From positions 11,147,686 through 11,211,685 of the forward strand of contig NW_020653945.1 of the NCBI RefSeq assembly GCF_003589595.1: a stretch of 64,000 nt of DNA. The letters are read 5' to 3'. Source of the stretch: Hyposmocoma kahamanoa (Eukaryota > Arthropoda > Insecta > Lepidoptera > Cosmopterigidae). The translations under genes and the position numbers were made by a program. Within the stretch, counting starts at the first letter, position 1. The number at the start of each line of letters is the position of its first letter. A model generated the notes under the pieces. It ran no database searches and was not told the DNA's origin. It saw only the letters and a program-made list of their open reading frames with translations. Positions 1-12,520 of the stretch are shown in pieces.

Positions 1-48
<48 letters not shown>

Positions 49-80
49 CACAAACACAAACACGCAAACACAAACAACAC
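1..80. repeat. (AC)n microsatellite
   Basis: A pure AC dinucleotide array fills about the first 47 bases and decays into ACAA/ACAC variants up to about base 80. It begins at the window edge, so its full length is unknown. Confidence 0.95.
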
Positions 81-3000
81 AAGATACATTTTTTTTTTAA
101 ACCATTACTAAACAACATTGAACTATACCATATACAACTCATCACTAATGTATGTTGATTTGTTTTTATTAAGACTAGTCTGTGAGGGTGAGGGCCCGGT
201 GAGCTGTAATAGAGGTCTAGTTGCCTAATTGTAATTTCTGCTCCTTTGTGTTGAGATAATAAATAAATTATTATTATTATATTATTACTTTAACAAGCAT
301 TACAATGTATACCATAAATACAATAATAAGAAGAACGTTTATCTACCGAAATAGGTAGGTACATATTATTAGATTCATTTTATTTATTTATTTTGATCTA
401 TACACCAAATCATTTTATTAACTATTGGAACATTGAAGCCTTCATGTTGATACTTGGTACGTTGTATTAATTTGAAGATAAGTATAAAGTTATTCGTTAA
501 TAACAGTGACATCTTCCTTAATATAGGTTTCAATGAACCATCTAATGCAATCTGTATTAGAACGCCAGCAACATTCGGACATCAATTTAATGAGCGATTC
601 GCCGTAGCGTTGGATTTGCAATAAGCATTCAATTGGAGAGTGATGTGATTGGACGAAAAATTGAAATGTTACCAGCGCGCCCGCATTCTATTTCATGTTC
701 GTGTTTCAAACTGGATGGGAAGAGAGACGTGGAAATATCGGTATTACATTGGCCAGTAACGTTATATCTACCAATACTATGCTGCAATGCGGAGCCTGCG
801 GAACATCACGACTCGTTTTTATTAGTGAAATTATATTCTCCTAACGTTGGGACTACTTAAAATGTATTTACTGCAAACCAAAGAATACTTAAATAAACGG
901 TACCTTATTTGGGTATAAAAGAAAATTATTTAAATTCGAGTGAAGATGTTTTTATTCCAGTATTTATCAGCTGTCTATGACATACCTACATAACACGGTA
1001 CAACACTTTTAGAATATCGTAAAATAGATAATATCATCGAGTATATAACCAGAAGTAGAGACGAAATGTCATTTAATTTGTTTGAAAACTATTCTGCCAT
1101 ATCATTACTGTGACAACTGCGCTCCGATTGGCTAGCCCGAGTTCGAAACAATTGACGGGTGTCGTCAATGGGTGTCGTCAACTGGTTCACTTCAAATCGA
1201 CCAGTTAAATTGAGCTTTGCTATAATGGACGAAAATTGCACAATTACATATTTAATATTCAATTACCGATGAAATGTGATTCCGTTTGTTTTGTAATTAG
1301 ATGTTTTGTTGCTTTTCCCACACCACCGAATAGAACAGCACGGCATTGTTATAGAGATTGATATGAGATATTATCTTTATTACAATAAATACAGAATATT
1401 TTTTTGGAATATACGGAGACGTACACACAGGTCAGTAGTTGGTCTGTCTATATTTCAGTGCAAACGAGAGTTGATATTTATAAGAGCTGTATCGCTAATG
1501 TGTTACCAGGAATATATGACCCTTATTTCGTCTCTATTTCTGGTTATATACTGGATGGATAATATTTATTCCAGCGCCACAACACTAAAATAAGAATAAA
1601 TAAAATTAAAATTAAAATTAAAAATAACCATTTAAAATCACACAATCAATAAAACAATCAATTCGTCGGGGATAGTGCAAATCCGCGTATCTAGTATTGG
1701 TAAAAGGCGCGTATGGCTAAACCAAATTTTACAAGAGAATGATTGAGAGTCATTATTTTGTTATTTCAATAGCTATGACTTTCAGTTTTGCACAGTAAGC
1801 ATTAATTTGTTGTTTACGCACTGATAACAACAGATTCCCGTAAATCGTGCTTATTTGGTTAGCACGACAGTTACGTGTAGGCATTTGATTTGGCCACTAA
1901 TTTACCGAAATGGAAACTTATAATCCAATACTTTACAAATATGTATACGTAACATCTGAAATTTCATTTAAATGAATAATGAATTGGCTGCTCCTTAGAT
2001 CGCGAAATCTTGTAGAGTGGAAACTGAAGGCTTTGTGCCTTTGAACAATAGACACGTCTTACAGTATCATGAACAATATTCAAATTACTGAAACTCGCCA
2101 TATCATTATATAGTGTGTGTGCGTATATACGCCTTAGTAATTTATAAATTGTACAGATAATTGCCGGGTAATTTCTGAGAAGCCGTTTATTACAAAAGAA
2201 TACACCACATTCCGAAGAAGTTCGCAAAAGTATGATTCTCTACTGCTCACAAGGGAGGGCTCTAAGTAATCTATCGCTTGTCCGTGGAAAACATATATAA
2301 TTCATCAACTTCGTACAAACCTGATATTAAGTAGGTTTTACTAGGTATGTTTAAATGCGTACGAACGCCCGCCTTATCTTTTACAGACATATTTTTTTAA
2401 ATATTTAGCTTACATAATAAATGAGCTTCCAAGAATTTACAACATATTTTTGTACAGCTTCACGGGAACCAAATTATTTTCCTTGTAGATCTCTAAATTA
2501 CTAATTGCAGACATTGTGAGTTTGGAGGGAGACACAAGCTTCAATCTGCATCCCCTGTAATATGATTTGTGAGGCAGTATGCGGCCTGCCGTTACGACGT
2601 CTAGTCGTAGAAGTCCAGGTGAAAATCAGGTACCTGTGGTTGTGGTGCGGACTTTGTCATAATTTCCCGCATTTCTTCACAATAAGAATGAACTGTCCTA
2701 CATAAGGGTGAAGTGGCATGAAAGAGCCAGGTTTTGAAAGAGCCACTTGCAACATTTCCATAGTTTCGGATCGAAAAACATTTGAATATTGACTTTTCAT
2801 CGAAACCAACCTTAAGGGTACACAAAATATAAAAAGCAACGGATACCATTGCATCGAGTCAAAGTTTTCGGCACCAAAAAAATAAGTATTTTGCTTCAAA
2901 TAATTTGTTTTTTGGAATTTTAATATAAACAAATAAGGTACATAGATTGTAGAATGGGTTTGTGAATGTCTTTTGCCATACAGTTACGCAAAAACAGAGT

Positions 3001-4324
3001 TCCAAATGTTTCGATATTGTTATTTTTAATGGTTATATTATTTTAAGAAGAAGTTGAGAAAAAGTCGAGCGCATGGGCCTTGAAAGAGCTGCCTCTTTCT
3101 TATCCCGCTCTTTCATAACTCTCTTATTAAATTATAAAAATATAATATATTCATAAATACATATATGCGATTTCATATTTAACAAAATTATTTGCTTCAG
3201 AAATTGCATTATGGAGAAGTCTGGTCCAAAACAACGAAAAAGACTCGAAAACTCGAAAATTGAGGAAGCAATCAGTGAAGTTTTGAAAAAAATCTCCCTA
3301 AAAAGACTGAAAGAATCATTATCTCAAATTTAAACAAATAGTATTAGTTAGGTTTTCAAGCGCTTGAAGGCCAAGTGAGCAATATTGTTTGATTTAAGTA
3401 AAGTTTTATTAATGTTATTTTTGATTAGAGATATTTTTCGTTATTTTGTTTAGTTTTCGAGATTGTTATTATTAAAGGATGATCTGCTACTAATAAATAT
3501 GACTGAGAAATATGTTAGGTTAAAATTAACTTTTATTAGGACGACATAAAATGACTGTAAGAATTAAGAATTTGTTAAAAATGTTGCTTAATTTTTAATG
3601 AGAATTTGTTAGAAATGTCTTTGTGTTTTTAATATAGTGCAATAATTGTTAATTTGAATAACTTACACTAAATCTAAAAAGTCGTATGGACTGGCCCTTT
3701 CAAATTGTTATGAAAGAGCCGAAAGACTAGTTGTATTTTTTAAATGGATATTTCACTTATAGCGTTATTGCCTTTTAGTTTTTTCGTATAAAAATATATA
3801 GTTCAATAAATATGAACAATTATTTCAAAAACAAATCTTCTTATTTATTTAATTGAAACTGTGTTTTTTTTTGCTTCATTCAGTAAACTGACTTTTTCAT
3901 GCCACTTCTTCCCTACTTGTACTCGATTTAAGGAAGGAGCAGGTACAAATAATTTTCATTTCAAGTTTGCTTGTCGCCAGACGTCAACCTTGGTGTTGTG
4001 TGTCATTACGGATTACCACAAAGGTTCCCTTGTTCATTACAAGTCAACAAATGGTCAGAAACACGTTCATCTCTGTGTCGATTCGTCAAGACAGAGCAAC
4101 CTTAGACGCACATTGCCTATATTAGTTCAGACAATTCGTGTGTTACCCAGTTTTGTAGCTTTTTATTTCTTTACTTCAATAAATTTAAAGATTTGTATAA
4201 GAGTCAGTCATGTGGGTATCGTTACATCAATCCATATTGCAAATTTACCGTGAATCAGCTTTAAAAGATTTCTTTTTGTTCTGTCTTCACACAAACTTTC
4301 AAGAATAGAAATAATAAACATCTA
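81..4324. other. Intergenic DNA without a recognisable gene
   Basis: AT-rich sequence. All reading frames are short and match no family I recognise. Bases about 185-290 end in a TAAATAAATTATTATT run and look like the 3' tail of an old LINE, at low confidence. Between 2.7 and 3.7 kb the ten-base word TGAAAGAGCC recurs on both strands. A short frame near 3211-3331 (+) is Lys-rich and resembles a helix-turn-helix start, but it is too short to call. Confidence 0.5.
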
Positions 4325-5578
4325 CGAGTGGCGCACTATAAGTTTCCGGAATGAATAAGTAAAAAATATTATAAATGGTCAGAAATGAATTTATTGTTTC
4401 TCGAAATATTCTCCGTTAGCGTTAATTCACTTTTTCATACGAATGAACCGTATTTGAAAACATTTATGCCACTCCTCCGTGACAATCCCTGAAATATATT
4501 TTTCATACCCTTAAACAGCCTCTTCAGGTGATGGAAATCGTTGACCGCGTGACTAGTTCTTAATTTTTGGAAATAAATAAAAGTCACATGGTGCCAGGTC
4601 GGGACTGTACGCGGGATAGCTCATAAGGTCAACGTTGTTCACCTTCAAAAACTCATTTGACTGTCTGGCCGTGTGAGAACTGGCATTATCGTGGTGCAAG
4701 ATGATACGGCGTTTACGGTTATTTTTACGGAGTTTGTCAATAACTTCCGGCAACACTATTCACGTTACAACGAGTTTCCAAAGCAACAGTAGCCACGTGT
4801 CCACTTTTATTATAAAAAAGAAGCAATCATCCGCTTAGAGACACTTTGCACGCGCGCCACTTTGGTTGGTTTCGGCTCATCTCGAAAGACCCATACGCTT
4901 GATTGCCGCTTTGTTTTGGGATCGTAACCATAAATCCATGTTTCATCACCTGTTACTATTCCCCACACCAAATTTGACGCCGCTTCGTTGAATCTGGCAT
5001 TGCACCAAGTGATGCGATCCGTTTTTTGAGCCTCAATCAAATTGTGTGGGATCCACCGAGAGCACAGCTTTTTCACACCCAAATATTTGTGTGGTATTGA
5101 TTGTATTTGACTCATGCCTATGCCTAAAGATGCCCAAATCTCATGGTATTTCACATGCCTGTCTGTTTTGATCATACGGCGCACAGCATCGATGTTTTTG
5201 TTGTTCACAGCAATGGACGGGCGACCATCACGAAATTGGTCACTGAGATTCACACGACCGCGTTTGAATTCTGCAAACCAGCTATAAATAGTCGTCTTGC
5301 ATGGTGCTTCATCTTCAAAAGCAGTTTGAAGCCAACCGAAGCTGTTGAATTACACTTAAATTCGTAGAAAATTATACTACGAAAATTTTCACGAGTTAAA
5401 TCCACGGTGACGTAGACAATCAATTTCTAAAATGACGCCACAATGTAAAAACAAGTGACAGTCCGATGAAACAAACTGTATTCTACAGCCAAAGAGTTCC
5501 ATTTTCAAATATTGTAATTACTTTTTCAATATTGTTTATGTAAGTGGCCAGTTCCGGAAATTTATAGTGCGCCCTATG
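4325..5578 (-). mobile_element. mariner DNA transposon, defective
   Basis: A 1254-bp element bounded by TA dinucleotides at 4323-4324 and 5579-5580, the target duplication used by Tc1/mariner elements. The terminal inverted repeats share the core GCGCACTATAAGTTTCCGG (left), with an A for G change on the right. The interior encodes a broken mariner transposase on the minus strand. Size and ends are typical of the family (about 1.3 kb), so both ends look intact even though the gene is dead. Confidence 0.93.
4553..5403 (-). pseudogene. mariner transposase pseudogene
   Basis: This is the relic of a cut-and-paste DDD transposase. Reading right to left, the N-terminal helix-turn-helix region (about 5403-5260) contains WFAEFKRGR followed by LSDQFRDGRPS. 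The catalytic part shows TGDETW (first Asp), then HHDNASSHTA (second Asp), and YSPDLAPCDFYLFPK, with 34 residues between the last two Asp, giving the DD34D signature of mariner. At least two frameshifts are visible, one near 5340 just after the start and one at about 4757-4810, where the frame stops and coding sequence is also lost. The protein cannot be made from this copy. The assignment to mariner is firm, the subfamily is not. Confidence 0.92.
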
Positions 5579-6953
5579 TATTAATAGCAAAAAAAACTAC
5601 TGACAAAGGTTTATATTTACAGCATTGCATTGTGTAGTAGTGAGATGTGGACAGTGTAGAAAATTATTTGATATGTTGTGCTGGAGAAGAATGGAAGGTA
5701 TCAGTTGAACACAAACCAATAAGAATGTATTAAGAATAGTGCAGGAAAATAGAAGTTTATTAAAGGCAATAGAGAACGGAAAGGGAAAGATATTTTGAGC
5801 AGTACCTACGTCTAACGACAGTTTTCTTAAAAGCATTATGATAGGGACATTGCAGGAAAGTGCGTGTGAGATTTAGATAAAGTTATTTAGATCAGTTAAA
5901 GGAAAAAGTTAATGTCGTTTCTTGTAAGGAACCTAGCCTGGCTCGTAAGTAATAAGAAAATAAAGATTTTATTTTTAAAAAGATTCCTATTTCAATCAAA
6001 CATTAAAAAAAACTTTATTTCATTTCAAAATTCCAACGGCAATTTCACTTGTAACTCTAAAATCAAATTTAAAGTCTGAAATCAAAGCAGATACACTTTT
6101 ACACAATTTCCAAGCGCTTCAGAGATTTATCCCCAAAAATAAAACGGAACAAATTCCCAACCTTGTCATAACAATTTAGTGCGCATTAGCAACTGCAAAT
6201 CAAACTCAGTGTCACGCTGAGGCCGTCCTAATTCAATGATCACGGTTACGTCACACGGAGCCGAGCAGACCGACAAGACTAATAGAATCAGTCAATGATC
6301 GCTATTCGAGCACACTACTCACGGCTAATGAGATTAACCGCTTGTATGACACCTTAATACGTTATTTTCGGACCTACCCTGATTTGGTAGATGCCGTGAT
6401 GGAATCATACTTAAATTCATACACCACGATCACTTATAAACAGTACTGAAGCAATAACTAGGAATCGGAACAGATAGAGTTTTTTTACCTAAACTTCGAG
6501 AAACATAGACAGAAAATGGAGACTGCCTTTCTACAATATTTTTTTAGGTTCTGGACCTGTTCGGGATTCGGGAAATCACTTAAGTACATTAAAAATCGAC
6601 GTAATTGGGAACAGACAGGTACACTATATTTATCTTTACTTTGCGACACAGTGGGTCGTATCAGGGATATTGCGGACATTGGACTTTTTTCACGATACCT
6701 CTCTAAAAAATGGCAATCGAGAGATCTTGTCCTAATTAAATATTGTCAAATCACATTTTGCCATAAATCTAACAGTTTAGTACGAAAAAAATAAAATGTG
6801 TATCTTTTGTATGGGACCGTACCTTTAGTGCCCCTTCGTTATAAAATCTTAGTCGAGCCAGTCGAGCGAGCGTATTATTAGACCTATCTTCTATAGATTT
6901 GCACACTAAACGCGCGCCCAAACCTGCCTATTCACTACTTACATTGCACATTT
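5579..6953. other. Intergenic DNA, no gene seen
   Basis: No frame shows a known domain. An overlapping pair of short frames on opposite strands at 6485-6794 has no recognisable similarity and is probably chance. Confidence 0.5.
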
Positions 6954-6985
6954 TCTGACGCGTATGTGTCCACATACGCGTCAGA
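6954..6985. repeat. Perfect 15-bp hairpin
   Basis: Two perfectly complementary 15-base arms (6954-6968 and 6971-6985, TCTGACGCGTATGTG and its complement) are separated by two bases. Immediately to the right the phrase ATAACTTATCAGTT occurs twice. The block sits just beyond the point where the neighbouring LINE coding sequence breaks off. Confidence 0.9.
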
Positions 6986-7018
6986 TAACTTATCAGTTAT
7001 AGTATAGTAGATAACTTA

Positions 7019-8800
7019 TCAGTTGTCAGTTAACTCATCATCATCATCATGTAACTTCAGATGCCTCCTCAAGTGCTTGTCTAGCAAACTGTCCAGTACC
7101 TTCCCAATGATAGTAGCCAAGGATATAGGTGTATAGTTTTTAAGGCAAGAAATGTCTCCGGTCCTGTTCTTCACTACAGGCACTACAACTGTTTTCATAA
7201 GTTCCTGGGGCAAGTATGAGTGGCTGACGCACAGCGTGAAAAACAGGGCGAGTACACTGTGTAGGTTTTCACTACCGTACTTCAAATGCTCCACACTGAG
7301 CGAGTCGTGACCCGGCGACCTGCCGCGTGTCAGGCCCCCAATGGCGGCTGCAACTTCTTTCGCAGAAAAATGTATGTACATTTTTCTGCGAAAGAAGTTC
7401 AGCCGCATGTGCGGCTGCCCGTTTACTTCCCCATCAAGGAACTGACCCACCGCTGGCCCCAGAGGTGACTTTAACTCAAAATGAGTTTTAAATAATTCCG
7501 CAATCTGGACAGGCTCGCACACACCCTCAATACTGACAGGTAAGCTCGACTTCGGGCTTAGCGTATTTGTTTTTATTGTCTTGGCACCATTTAAGTTTTG
7601 ACTTAAATAGGTTCCTAAACTCCTGCATTCTTTTATATAAAAGGAGCAGGCCCGTATCTAGGTTTGCCACTGTACGCCCACTCTAAAAAATAAAGTCGTG
7701 CCTCTCTGTGATACACAGCAACATATTTATTCCATCCGATTACTCGTGGTTTTTTATTTGATATGTGCTTATATTTAACTTTATTACTCTGTATTGCTGC
7801 TTTTGACAGAATATCTATAATTAATCCATATATATCATCTAACATTTTTCTATGCTGTACATTGTTACACATCTTGTCACTACACCTATTTAATTCAGGA
7901 GGAAAATTTACAACTTTAAAATTATTAAAACAATAATTTGTATATAATTCGATCTGCCTCTCATCTCTCTCCCCCCATACAATTTCACTTTTTTTATTAA
8001 AATTTGTTGCAATTTTAGGCCTAAGGATGTTTCGGTTACATTTTAATATCACGGGATAGTGATCCGACCAGGATACGTCATATTTTACATGCACATCCTC
8101 TACTGAACTTCGTACGGCTTCCGACACTACACAGTGATCAATCCAACTTCTAGTCCCATCTATGTCACTCTGGAATGTATACGTATCTGATGTTTCACCC
8201 AACCAGTCCAAATCAACACACCTAAAGTTATGATCTACGCAAAAATTACGCAGTTCATCACCAAATCTTTTTCTCATATTCGCCCAGAGTCTCCAAGTCC
8301 CCCAGAACAAACACAGAGTCGACACTACTTTCTTCCACAATGGCATGAATTTCACCTAAGCACTCAGAAAATTCAACTAGATTATCTAACGAACCACTGA
8401 CGTCAGTAGGCATGTATACTGTAAATAACAGAAACGATCTGTCAGCTATCTGCACCTTTATGGCCGCCAAACGATCACTACTGCACACAATAAGTGACAC
8501 ATTATTAAATACACTCTTGCGCCATAAAATCGCACCCAAATACGGACGCCCCCGCAGTACACCTTTCGACGTATCCACAGCTGATTTTCCTGTAAATGCA
8601 AAATCAGGGCTGATTGTACCTAATATGGGTATATCGTGAGGCAATAACCAAGTCTCTTGAAGGCAGACAAAATCAGCTGATTGGCATAACAATCTCACAC
8701 TATCAATCGCTTTAGTTACTGATTTACAGTTGTATGTACAAAATGTAGTGTTATATAGTGATGCATTATTGTTATCCATTATTTTTAATACCATTTTCAT
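7019..8800 (-). pseudogene. Non-LTR retrotransposon: endonuclease and first part of reverse transcriptase
   Basis: This LINE ORF2 fragment lies on the minus strand. Frame 8800-8258 carries an APE-type endonuclease: a YNCKS start, the catalytic Glu in LQETW, and VLGD, where the frame shifts. Frame 8355-7633 resumes with FGDELRNF and contains the WSDHYPVI motif that closes the endonuclease, followed by the linker to the polymerase. Frame 7522-7019 has the start of reverse transcriptase (GRSPGHDSLSVEHL, then YTPISLATIIGKVLDSLLDK). The homology stops at about 7047, before the YADD active site. Loss of the 3' half with the 5' half retained is unusual for a LINE. The clade is not certain (Ingi/Vingi- or Jockey-like). 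Confidence 0.88.
7341..7407. repeat. Short inverted duplication inside the LINE ORF
   Basis: Two near-identical arms of about 33 bases, one inverted, meet at 7374/7375 with the palindromic TGTACA at the joint. The inverted copy adds an extra Asn-Phe-Phe-Arg-Arg block upstream of HFSAKEV, yet the frame stays open across both arms. Confidence 0.88.
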
Positions 8801-10796
8801 TTCTAATCAATTCTTTCTGTTCGTTCTGTTCGTCTTTTCTAATGTAAACAAAACATAACATAAATATTTTTTTATTAAAACATAAATTATAACACAAATA
8901 GGTATAGTTAGTTATAAATATGTAAATATAGTTCAGTTTTTGAGATATCAGTTTTAAGTATCTTGATTTTACGCGTAATTAGTAAAATGTAACGTAATTG
9001 ACGAAATATATTAATTTGATATTAGTATCTTTGTGCTAAATTGTCGGAGAGCGTAATTATATAATATTACAAGATGAATATTTAGAAAAGTCATCGTTGC
9101 GAGTACAAAAATTAAACCAAACCAAGTTTTGTTATGTGTCTGGACAGTACATTATCGAGTCACAAGGAATAAAAGTGTCCGAATAATCGACACTGTGACG
9201 TGAACGCAGTTACTACAACAATTGCAAGATGACCTCGGTGCGTGGCTCAACGACTTGCACTGTGGGTGTTGAATGAGATGGTTCCATGTTCCATTCTCGG
9301 TAGGACCAATTTGGGGAACTAACTTTTCTAAATTGGTTATGGTTTGGGTGTTCTGGGTGTTTAGAGTCAAATCCGGTGGTCTGGTATTCATAGTATACAG
9401 GTAACACCCGTAACCAGGTCATTGGTATAGTTATCTAGAACAATATTGCTATTTAATGCAATATAGGCTTTTTAGGTAATCAGAGTAATCACAAAGTCAA
9501 AAATGTGGCACCCATAGTGACTAATTTGTTATATATGTATACCCAAAAAAGATGGAATGCTGAATGTCGTTAGAAATCCATTTTTTCTATACCCTATTAT
9601 CTTAGTTACCTTCGAATCTTGGAAACTGTTAGTAATAAACAGAAAAAGAGATTTCTCGAGGATCTAAAAAGGCTGAGGCATGGAGGCATTGGGATATAGC
9701 TTAATTTGGTGATTACTGCTAGCGTCTAAAGCGAGAAAATTCCTCGTAATACAAAAGCAAAAGATAAAAAATAAATCTTTGAATTTATTTCGTGGACAAT
9801 ATTTGTTTTTAACTTTATATTTAGTAATTTATGCTGCAATATATCAATTACCATTTATATCGTAGGTATTTTCTTAAAAAAACATTATGAACTAGAATAC
9901 GAATACGAGTATAGGTACTGAGTGTTTACCTTTTACTTATTTTACTAATAGCCGTACTTTAAAAAATACATGTTACATAAAAAATATATATGTATTCTCA
10001 TTACACGAGAAGTATAAATAAAGAAATAGGTACGGATATTTGAAAAGGGTACTTTCTTATTTACAATGTAGTGATTAATCTAGTATGTCCATACGTTGGT
10101 GAATATTTTGAACTAAATTATCTCTATAATAATAATAATCATTTCGATTTCAAATAATAAATATCTATGAACCTCTCTATAAATATCCGTTGTGTCCATT
10201 ATGGATATGTAATTTCCCTATCGGAAACCTCGCGGTTATGCGGTGTGCCGTGTGTCACACCGCGCCGCCCCGCCGCGCTCGTGTTATCATCAAAGGAAGG
10301 TGATGCCAAAAAATAAGTAATGTTTATTTACCTTCTGTTTAACAACGTACTTGATAGGTAATTTATTACAAATTACATTAATTTACCATTTACAAAAAAA
10401 ATTTGCGTGAAAGCGCGTTGTATAGTGACTTGGTGAGTAATATATTATTAGGGTGAATATCAACCAAACAAATTTAAATTTTGGTGGCGAAACTTTTATT
10501 TTTATTTTTCAGTATTCGAGACTCATTTGCAATGAAATGAAACATTTCGTTTATATGTATATATTGACAGGGACATAACCATTTTCATTACTTTCAGTGA
10601 TATTAGCAATTCAAAATTTTTGTTGCCACCAAAACGCTATCAGTTACACTAGAATTGTACATTGCCACCAAAGTTGGAATATATGCAAAAACAAACACAA
10701 CTAACTTAATCAAGTATTTTATTTTTAAGTGTAATGAAATCACAATGTTAACGTCGCCTTTTACCTTATAATAAATAGTCTTCTGTGTATCTGCAC
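8801..10796. other. Intergenic DNA, no gene seen
   Basis: AT-rich, without recognisable coding. A small GC-rich block at 10236-10290 contains a hairpin with GCGGTGTG/CACACCGC arms; it might be a decayed promoter-like CpG patch, but nothing downstream supports a gene. Confidence 0.5.
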
Positions 10797-10799
10797 ACA

Positions 10800-10872
10800 T
10801 TAATAACGTGCACACTCATAGCCCCGCAGTAGGGAAACTCAGCATTGCGAGTGCTATGGACACACGCATAGA
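10800..10872 (-). repeat. SINE-1 fragment (tail half)
   Basis: A diverged fragment of the same SINE seen at 16.8, 34.6 and 49.1 kb: TAACG-CACACTCATAGCCCCGC, then GGGAAACTC and ATGGACACACGCATAG. The tRNA-like head is missing. Confidence 0.7.
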
Positions 10873-11485
10873 AAATTTAGATAGATTGAGATCGGATCAT
10901 GTTTTGAATTTGAATTTGAATAAGAAAGTTATAAAAATATTAGAAAATTCTCTAGATCCTTTTTTGAAATACTGTGGCAATATGAAAAGTCAGTATAATA
11001 CGACTACAGCAATTAAGGAAAATCTAACGGAAACAGAATGTTTGGTACATATAGATTTTGGGGCCACCAGACCACAGCTTACACTTCACACCGCGGTGAC
11101 ATATCATCAAAGCACTCGAAATTAAAGTGTCATAGTACAATCGTTTTGCACCGTTAGCATGGCTCTCTAAGACATGATGCCTCTGCGGTCTGCGCTCATA
11201 AAGTTCCAATACTGACTGAAATTGAGAACATAAATCCAAATATAAATACTCTGCACATAGTATCAGACTCGCCATCTGCTCAGTACAGAAACAAAAAGGG
11301 TTTGAGAAGGGTCCTAAATGGTTGGCAACGCGCTCATGACGCCCTGGTGTTGCAGGCGTCCATAAGCGTCGGTGACCGCTTTCCATCAGGCGGGACGTAT
11401 GCTTTGCGTTACTGACATAGATTCGTTTATCTGGCTTCAAAAGCTGCCAGTAATAATATTCAAATTAAACGTGTAGAAAATGAAA

Positions 11486-12520
11486 TTATTTTTCCCCAAT
11501 TTAAATTGAGTATATTTGTTTTTTCAAACAAATCAACGTTTCGGGCCCTTTACAGGGGGCCTACCACAACGTCTTAAAACAATATTACTTTAACCTTACA
11601 TTGACTTTACGTACCATAACGCGCTTAAAGTAAGCTTATTGTAATGTTAAAACTATGATGTTTTATTGTCAGCTTTGTAACTATTCATCCACTCAGTTCG
11701 TACTATGACGCGACTTTAACATTAACGTAATATTGCTCTTATGTCAAATTTAGCAATTTTAAAACAATTACACGGATGCAATCGAAACAATATTATTTTC
11801 AGTTTTATTCTCTTAATATTTATTTGTAATTATTAAAAGTTACGTTGAACTTATTTATTCACATATATCTCTTCAATATTTTGTTTATTTTTTATTTAAT
11901 AGCACATGGGAAATAATTTCTCGTTAAATAAAAATACGCGATGTTTATTTCGTAAAATTATGACAGCGCCTTCCATATGCTCCTTGGCGAAACTGACAGT
12001 TGACTCTGGGCTATAGTTCCGAATCAACAACGTGACTATCAAGACTCAGCTTGTTTTATTTATTTTTCTTCATGAAAATGTGGAATAATTATTGAAAACA
12101 AAGTAATTTTAATAGTTTTTATTATTACATACTTTTCTTTTTACAACAGTCAAAATTCTCTGAATGTAAATAAATAACATAAAGTATTTAAACATTATAC
12201 TACGATAAGACGATTCGGAACATAAAAAAAGAAAGAGATGGTGTTATATAGTTTACATAGCGTTATCTCGTTCCTATTTTTAGTAAGGAATAGACAATAT
12301 TGGGATATTATTCGTTCTTTCAATCACTTTTGTAAGAATACATTACTTGGTTGACAGGTTCGTCATGGTACGAATATGTGTAATATTATAATAAGCTTAC
12401 TATAAGCTTACATTGAAATAAGATTGTTTTTGGAAAGGTTATGGTAGGCCCCCAGGTCCCAACGCGCGACTAAGGCCTGTGCGGGGTAAGAATGTAACGG
12501 TTTTTAGTTAAACAACTGAC
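11486..12520. repeat. Penelope-like-end family copy 1, split by a MITE
   Basis: The left part (11486-11555) carries the family signature: ATTATTTTTCC, a GTATATTTGTTTTTTCAAAC core, and AACGTTTCGGGCCCTTTACAG. The expected continuation, AGGTCCCA, resumes at 12454 after an 897-bp insertion. The right edge is not clear. Confidence 0.65.
11556..12452. mobile_element. Non-autonomous TIR element with CAG target duplication
   Basis: An 897-bp element with inverted ends: GGGGCCTACCA on the left and TGGTAGGCCCC on the right, with looser complementarity (ACAATATTAC, TAAGCTTA) extending inward. It is flanked by CAG on both sides (11553-11555 and 12453-12455), a 3-bp duplication like those of PIF/Harbinger-type elements. 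No coding frame lies inside. The pre-insertion site can be rebuilt by comparison with the related repeat at 19.7 kb, which supports the boundaries. Confidence 0.8.

Noticed and set aside
2601..2932. Two overlapping minus-strand ORFs
   Set aside because: They have no recognisable family or splice context and are interlocked in different frames.
9152..9422. Overlapping minus-strand ORFs of 79 and 69 codons
   Set aside because: No domain, no partner exon, and two frames overlapping without coding signal. Probably chance or an unknown old repeat.
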